Assembly (NCBI RefSeq): GCF_014647875.1
Contig: NZ_BMQA01000012.1
Span: 153,986 to 217,985 of the forward strand
Reading direction: 5' to 3'
DNA: 64,000 nt
Source: Streptomyces brasiliensis
Lineage (GTDB): Bacteria > Actinomycetota > Actinomycetes > Streptomycetales > Streptomycetaceae
The first letter of the stretch is position 1. Every line of letters begins with the position of its first letter. The notes below the pieces were generated by a model, which saw only the letters and a list, made by a program, of their open reading frames with translations, made no database searches and was not told the origin of the DNA. Both the position numbers and the translations under genes were made by a program. Positions 60,096 to 64,000 of this stretch are shown here, in pieces.

Positions 60096-60118
60096 TTGTC
60101 AGTGGCTCCCTCTAGTCT
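60096..60118 (+). promoter_or_regulatory. RecA-independent (PafBC-type) damage promoter of uvrA
   Basis: TTGTCAGTG (60096-60104), 8 bases, TAGTCT (60113-60118). Transcription would start near 60125, about 50 bases before GTG 60175. Exact match to the motif. Confidence 0.82.
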
Positions 60119-60174
60119 GAAGAACGACGGGGGCCCCGCCCCTGTCACTTCTCTCAAGAAAGGTGCGGACCGGC

Positions 60175-63100
60175 GTGGCCGACCGTCTCATCGTCCGTGG
60201 CGCGCGCGAGCACAACCTGAAGAATGTCTCGCTCGACCTGCCACGCGACTCGCTCATCGTCTTCACGGGCCTGTCGGGGTCGGGCAAGTCCTCGCTGGCC
60301 TTCGACACGATCTTCGCCGAGGGACAGCGGCGCTACGTGGAGTCGCTCTCCTCGTACGCCCGGCAGTTCCTCGGCCAGATGGACAAGCCGGACGTCGACT
60401 TCATCGAGGGCCTGTCGCCGGCGGTCTCCATCGACCAGAAGTCGACCTCGCGCAACCCACGCTCGACGGTCGGCACCATCACCGAGGTCTACGACTATCT
60501 GCGTCTGCTCTTCGCGCGCATCGGCAAGCCGCACTGCCCCCAGTGCGGCCGCCCGATCTCGCGCCAGTCGCCGCAGGCCATCGTCGACAAGGTCCTGGAG
60601 CTGCCGGAGGGGAGCCGCTTCCAGGTGCTGTCGCCGCTGGTGCGTGAGCGCAAGGGCGAGTTCGTCGACCTCTTCGCCGATCTCCAGACGAAGGGCTACT
60701 CCCGCGCGCGCGTGGACGGCGTCACCGTCCAGCTGTCCGACCCGCCCACGTTGAAGAAGCAGGAGAAGCACACCATCGAGGTGGTCGTGGACCGCCTCAC
60801 GGTGAAGGACTCCGCCAAGCGTCGACTCACCGACTCCGTGGAAACCGCCCTCGGACTGTCGGGCGGCATGGTCGTGCTCGACTTCGTCGACCTCCCCGGG
60901 GACGACCCAGAGCGCGAGCGGATGTACTCGGAGCACCTGTACTGCCCTTACGACGACCTGTCCTTCGAGGAGCTCGAGCCCCGCTCCTTCTCCTTCAACT
61001 CGCCCTTCGGCGCCTGCCCCGACTGCACCGGTATCGGCACGCGCATGGAGGTCGACCCGGAGCTGATCGTCCCGGACGAGGAGAAGTCCCTCGACGAGGG
61101 CGCCATCCACCCGTGGTCGCACGGCCACACCAAGGACTACTTCGACCGCCAGGTCGGCGCCCTCGCCGACGCCCTCGGATTCCGCACGGACATCCCGTTC
61201 GCGGGCCTGCCGCAGCGCGCCAAGAAGGCTCTCCTTTACGGCCACAGGACGCAGATCGAGATCCGCTACCGCAACCGGTACGGACGTGAGCGCGTGTACA
61301 TGGCCTCCTTCGAGGGCGCCGTCAACTTCGTCAAGCGCCGGCACAGCGAGGCGGAGAGCGACGCCAGCCGCGAGCGCTTCGAGGGCTACATGCGCGAGGT
61401 GCCCTGCCCCACCTGCCACGGCACGCGCCTGAAGCCGATCGTCCTCGCGGTCACGATCATGGACAAGTCGATCGCCGAGGTCTCCGCCATGTCCATCAGC
61501 GACTGCGCAGACTTCCTGGGCGAGCTGAAGCTGAACGCGCGCGACAAGAAGATCGCCGAGCGGGTGCTCAAGGAGGTCAACGAGCGGCTGCGATTCCTGG
61601 TCGACGTCGGCCTCGACTACCTCTCGCTCAACCGCGCGGCAGGCACGCTCTCCGGCGGCGAGGCCCAGCGCATCCGGCTCGCGACCCAGATCGGCTCCGG
61701 GCTCGTCGGCGTGCTGTACGTCCTGGACGAGCCGTCCATCGGCCTGCACCAGCGCGACAACCACCGGCTGATCGAGACCCTGGTCCGGCTGCGGGACATG
61801 GGCAACACACTCATCGTCGTCGAGCACGACGAGGACACCATCAAGGTCGCCGACTGGGTCGTCGACATCGGTCCCGGCGCGGGCGAGCACGGCGGCAAGG
61901 TCGTGCACAGCGGCTCTCTGAAGGAACTGCTGACCAACGCCGAGTCGCAGACCGGCCAGTATCTGTCGGGCAAGAAGTCGATCCCGCTGCCCGGCATCCG
62001 GCGTCCGCACGACCCGTCCCGGCTGCTCACGGTCCACGGCGCCCGGGAGAACAACCTCCAGGACATCGACGTGTCCTTCCCGCTGGGTGTGTTCACCGCG
62101 GTCACGGGCGTGTCCGGGTCGGGCAAGTCGACGCTGGTCAACGACATCCTCTACACGCACCTGGCACGAGAGCTGAACGGCGCGCGCAACGTGCCGGGGC
62201 GCCACACGCGCGTGGCCGGCGACGACCTCGTCGACAAGGTCGTGCATGTCGACCAGTCGCCCATCGGCCGCACCCCGCGGTCGAACCCGGCGACGTACAC
62301 CGGCGTCTTCGACCACATCCGCAAGCTGTTCGCCGAGACGACCGAGGCGAAGGTCCGCGGCTATCTGCCCGGCCGGTTCTCCTTCAACGTCAAGGGCGGC
62401 CGCTGCGAGAACTGCGCGGGCGACGGCACGATCAAGATCGAGATGAACTTCCTCCCGGACGTGTACGTTCCGTGCGAGGTCTGCCACGGCGCCCGGTACA
62501 ACCGGGAGACCCTGGAGGTCCACTACAAGGGCAAGTCCATCGCCGAGGTCCTGAACATGCCGATCGAGGAGGCGACGGAGTTCTTCGAGGCCGTGCCCTC
62601 GATCGCCCGCCACCTCAACACGCTCAAGGACGTCGGCCTCGGTTATGTCCGTCTCGGACAGTCGGCCACCACCCTGTCGGGAGGTGAGGCGCAGCGCGTC
62701 AAGCTCGCCAGCGAGCTGCAGCGCCGGTCCACCGGACGCACCGTCTACGTCCTGGACGAGCCGACCACCGGTCTGCACTTCGAGGACATCAGCAAGCTGC
62801 TCAAGGTCCTCTCCGGGCTCGTCGACAAGGGCAACACGGTCATCGTCATCGAGCACAACCTCGATGTGATCAAGACCGCCGACTGGGTCGTCGACATGGG
62901 CCCGGAGGGCGGCGCCGGCGGTGGCCTCGTCGTTGCCGAGGGCACGCCGGAGGAGGTCGCCGGCGTCCCGACCAGCCACACCGGCAAGTTCCTGCGCGAG
63001 ATCCTGGGCGCGGACCGGATCAGCGACGCCGCCTCCGTGAAGGCCCCGCGCAAGACGGCGGCCAAGAAGACGGTCGCGGCCAAGTCGACGACGAAGAAGA

Positions 63101-63204
63101 CGGCCACGGCCAGGACGGTCAACAACACGGCCACCAAGAAGGCCGCCGCGGTCACGAAGAAGACGGCACCGGCGAAGAAGACGACCCGGGCGAGCAAGGC
63201 CTGA
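60175..63204 (+). CDS. uvrA: Excinuclease ABC subunit A
   Basis: UvrA detects DNA damage and delivers UvrB. The 1009-residue protein has two ABC modules: Walker A GLSGSGKSSLAFDTIFAEG and GVSGSGKSTLVNDILY, signatures LSGGEAQRIRLATQIGSG and LSGGEAQRVKLASELQRR, Walker B VLYVLDEPSIGLHQRD and VYVLDEPTTGLHFED. Zinc modules are CPQCGRPIS, CPDCTGIGT, CPTCHGTR, and CENCAGDG with CEVCHGAR. The last 60 residues are Lys/Ala/Thr-rich, like a histone tail, which occurs in Streptomyces UvrA. GTG 60175 is chosen (VADRLIVRGAREHNL); GTG 60163 adds four residues. Confidence 0.98.
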   Translation: MADRLIVRGAREHNLKNVSLDLPRDSLIVFTGLSGSGKSSLAFDTIFAEGQRRYVESLSSYARQFLGQMDKPDVDFIEGLSPAVSIDQKSTSRNPRSTVGTITEVYDYLRLLFARIGKPHCPQCGRPISRQSPQAIVDKVLELPEGSRFQVLSPLVRERKGEFVDLFADLQTKGYSRARVDGVTVQLSDPPTLKKQEKHTIEVVVDRLTVKDSAKRRLTDSVETALGLSGGMVVLDFVDLPGDDPERERMYSEHLYCPYDDLSFEELEPRSFSFNSPFGACPDCTGIGTRMEVDPELIVPDEEKSLDEGAIHPWSHGHTKDYFDRQVGALADALGFRTDIPFAGLPQRAKKALLYGHRTQIEIRYRNRYGRERVYMASFEGAVNFVKRRHSEAESDASRERFEGYMREVPCPTCHGTRLKPIVLAVTIMDKSIAEVSAMSISDCADFLGELKLNARDKKIAERVLKEVNERLRFLVDVGLDYLSLNRAAGTLSGGEAQRIRLATQIGSGLVGVLYVLDEPSIGLHQRDNHRLIETLVRLRDMGNTLIVVEHDEDTIKVADWVVDIGPGAGEHGGKVVHSGSLKELLTNAESQTGQYLSGKKSIPLPGIRRPHDPSRLLTVHGARENNLQDIDVSFPLGVFTAVTGVSGSGKSTLVNDILYTHLARELNGARNVPGRHTRVAGDDLVDKVVHVDQSPIGRTPRSNPATYTGVFDHIRKLFAETTEAKVRGYLPGRFSFNVKGGRCENCAGDGTIKIEMNFLPDVYVPCEVCHGARYNRETLEVHYKGKSIAEVLNMPIEEATEFFEAVPSIARHLNTLKDVGLGYVRLGQSATTLSGGEAQRVKLASELQRRSTGRTVYVLDEPTTGLHFEDISKLLKVLSGLVDKGNTVIVIEHNLDVIKTADWVVDMGPEGGAGGGLVVAEGTPEEVAGVPTSHTGKFLREILGADRISDAASVKAPRKTAAKKTVAAKSTTKKTATARTVNNTATKKAAAVTKKTAPAKKTTRASKA

Positions 63205-63246
63205 GCCGCTCTGCGGACCGATTCTGACAACTCATCAAAAATACGG

Positions 63247-63273
63247 CGCCCCGCGGGAACTCCCCGCGGGGCG
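63247..63273 (+). terminator. uvrA terminator
   Basis: An 11-base-pair G/C stem (63247-63257 with 63263-63273) with loop AACTC is followed by TCTTTC, then directly by the group II intron. Confidence 0.85.
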
Positions 63274-63281
63274 TCTTTCGT

Positions 63282-64000
63282 GTGTGCCCAGCATGGGCGA
63301 TTGCTTGGGGGTGGAAGTTCCCTGGGGGAAGAGGTGGTGCTAACCCCGAGCCGGAGGCAAGGGCGTCATCGTGAGATGGGGTCTGGAGGAAGCCCGAGGC
63401 GAGACCTGGGTACCGAGGAACACGAACCGCGTATGAGGCGTGCTGGTCGGGTGAGCCTGCACGAGAAGGTGAAGCCCGTCACTGCCATGAAGGCCAGTGC
63501 GTAAACGCGGCGGGGATCCAGGGACAGTGATCGTTCTTACCTGGGGAGGTCTGTCCGGGTGTCGGTTGTGCTGAAGACGTCGCCGCGCCGACGGGCAGCG
63601 CCGGAAGGTGCTGTCTGACCGGGCAGAAGTCAGCAGAGGTCGTAGTACCAGCCGGGATGAGTCGCGGGGCGGCGGGCTGGGAAGGGCCGAACATCGAGTG
63701 GAACGGGTGATGTGGTGGTTGCTCGTGCCGGTCACGTGGACCGCAGCAAACCTGCTTCGGCAGGGCCGCAGGGGGAGGAGCCGGTGCATCCGGCAGAGCC
63801 CACGGCGGCGCGCAGTGGCCGGTCGGCGCACTCCGTGGAAGACGTTCACCGCGAACAGGAGCCGTCCTTGTGGGAGTTGATGCTTTCGAAGGAGAACCTG
63901 CTCGCGGCGCTTGGACGTGTCGAGGCGAACCGGGGTGCTTCGGGGGTGGACGGCATGACCACGGCGGAGTTGCGTCCGTGGCTGCTGGTGCACTGGTCAG
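63282..64000 (+). mobile_element. Group II intron, 5' part (runs off the window)
   Basis: The sequence after the uvrA terminator starts GTGTGCCCAGCATGGGCG: the GUGYG 5' end of group II introns followed by a small hairpin (GCCCA/TGGGC). Domain I-like sequence follows, with TGGTGCTAACCCCGAGCCGG and GGCAAGGGCGTCATCGTGAG, and from 63784 an intron-encoded reverse transcriptase. The 3' end (domains V and VI) lies outside the window. It sits 8 bases after the terminator stem, as group IIC introns do, but I cannot fix the class from this part. Confidence 0.8.
63784..64000 (+). CDS. ltrA: Group II intron reverse transcriptase/maturase, N-terminal part
   Basis: The first 72 codons read MLSKENLLAALGRVEANRGA after a 32-residue leader, then SGVDGMTTAELRPWLLVHW. 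This is the RT-0 region of intron-encoded proteins that splice and mobilise their host intron. GTG 63784 is preceded by GGAGGAG with a three-base gap. The frame is open to the window end. Catalytic YADD lies beyond the edge. Confidence 0.88.
   Translation, partial: MHPAEPTAARSGRSAHSVEDVHREQEPSLWELMLSKENLLAALGRVEANRGASGVDGMTTAELRPWLLVHWS

Noticed and set aside
60154..62979. 941-codon minus-strand frame opposite uvrA
   Set aside because: Shadow of uvrA; composition and lack of any family motif rule it out.

Overview
This 64 kb window is high-GC DNA with GTG and TTG starts, strong Shine-Dalgarno sites, G/C-rich terminator hairpins and gene families typical of Streptomyces: DUF397 with DUF5753 HTH proteins, RsbW-like ATPases, an SPW_0924-type peptide, trypco2, mycothiol- and F420-linked enzymes. 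Gene content (rpsA and coaE at one end, uvrB and uvrA at the other) points to the conserved core of a Streptomyces chromosome with small accessory insertions. All family assignments come from reading the proteins; no database search was possible.

Layout. 0-16 kb: DUF4184 membrane protein, secreted lytic transglycosylase, DUF3068 protein, HrpB helicase, a methyltransferase, rpsA with a sigma-70-type promoter and structured leader, a Tat-exported flavin amine oxidase, PAC2 protein, coaE, a TPR protein, an acyltransferase, a methyltransferase and DoxX. 16-21 kb: S4 RNA-binding protein, family 5 uracil-DNA glycosylase, prolyl aminopeptidase, GNAT/RidA pair, nucleotidyltransferase and a mazF gene broken by a stop codon. 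21-28 kb is the most unusual part: a trypco2 protein, a 1318-residue trypsin-NTPase-TPR protein, a DUF4913 protein, an uncharacterised 243-residue protein, a circularly permuted tRNA-like RNA that looks like a bacterial Y RNA (YrlA type), and about 1.2 kb of decayed gene fragments. 28-34 kb: an ABC exporter, a WhiJ-like regulatory cluster and a broken SAM methyltransferase. 34-45 kb: orphan GltD, DUF1772, DUF2293, a uridine-kinase-like protein, F420 PPOX, CBS protein, CorA, a PfkB-type kinase (frameshifted) with PsuG, VOC protein, Ogt and a glycerophosphodiesterase. 45-54 kb: MHYT sensor, uvrB, two TerD-family genes, TerC and a ChaA-type antiporter. 54-64 kb: S66 peptidase, AroQ, a polar amino-acid ABC transporter, MBL hydrolase, a mycothiol-type enzyme, uvrA, and a group II intron that runs off the right edge.

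Functional links. uvrA, uvrB, ogt and a terD-family gene all carry the same promoter architecture, TTGTCAGTG-N8-TAnnnT, known from mycobacteria as the RecA-independent (PafBC) DNA-damage promoter. This suggests that excision repair, alkylation repair and a Ter stress module respond together. The trypsin-NTPase locus resembles NTP-dependent biological conflict systems and contains a TTA codon, so it may depend on the bldA tRNA. The Y RNA candidate directly downstream of that locus has T-arm, acceptor, D-arm and anticodon-stem pairing intact but in permuted order.
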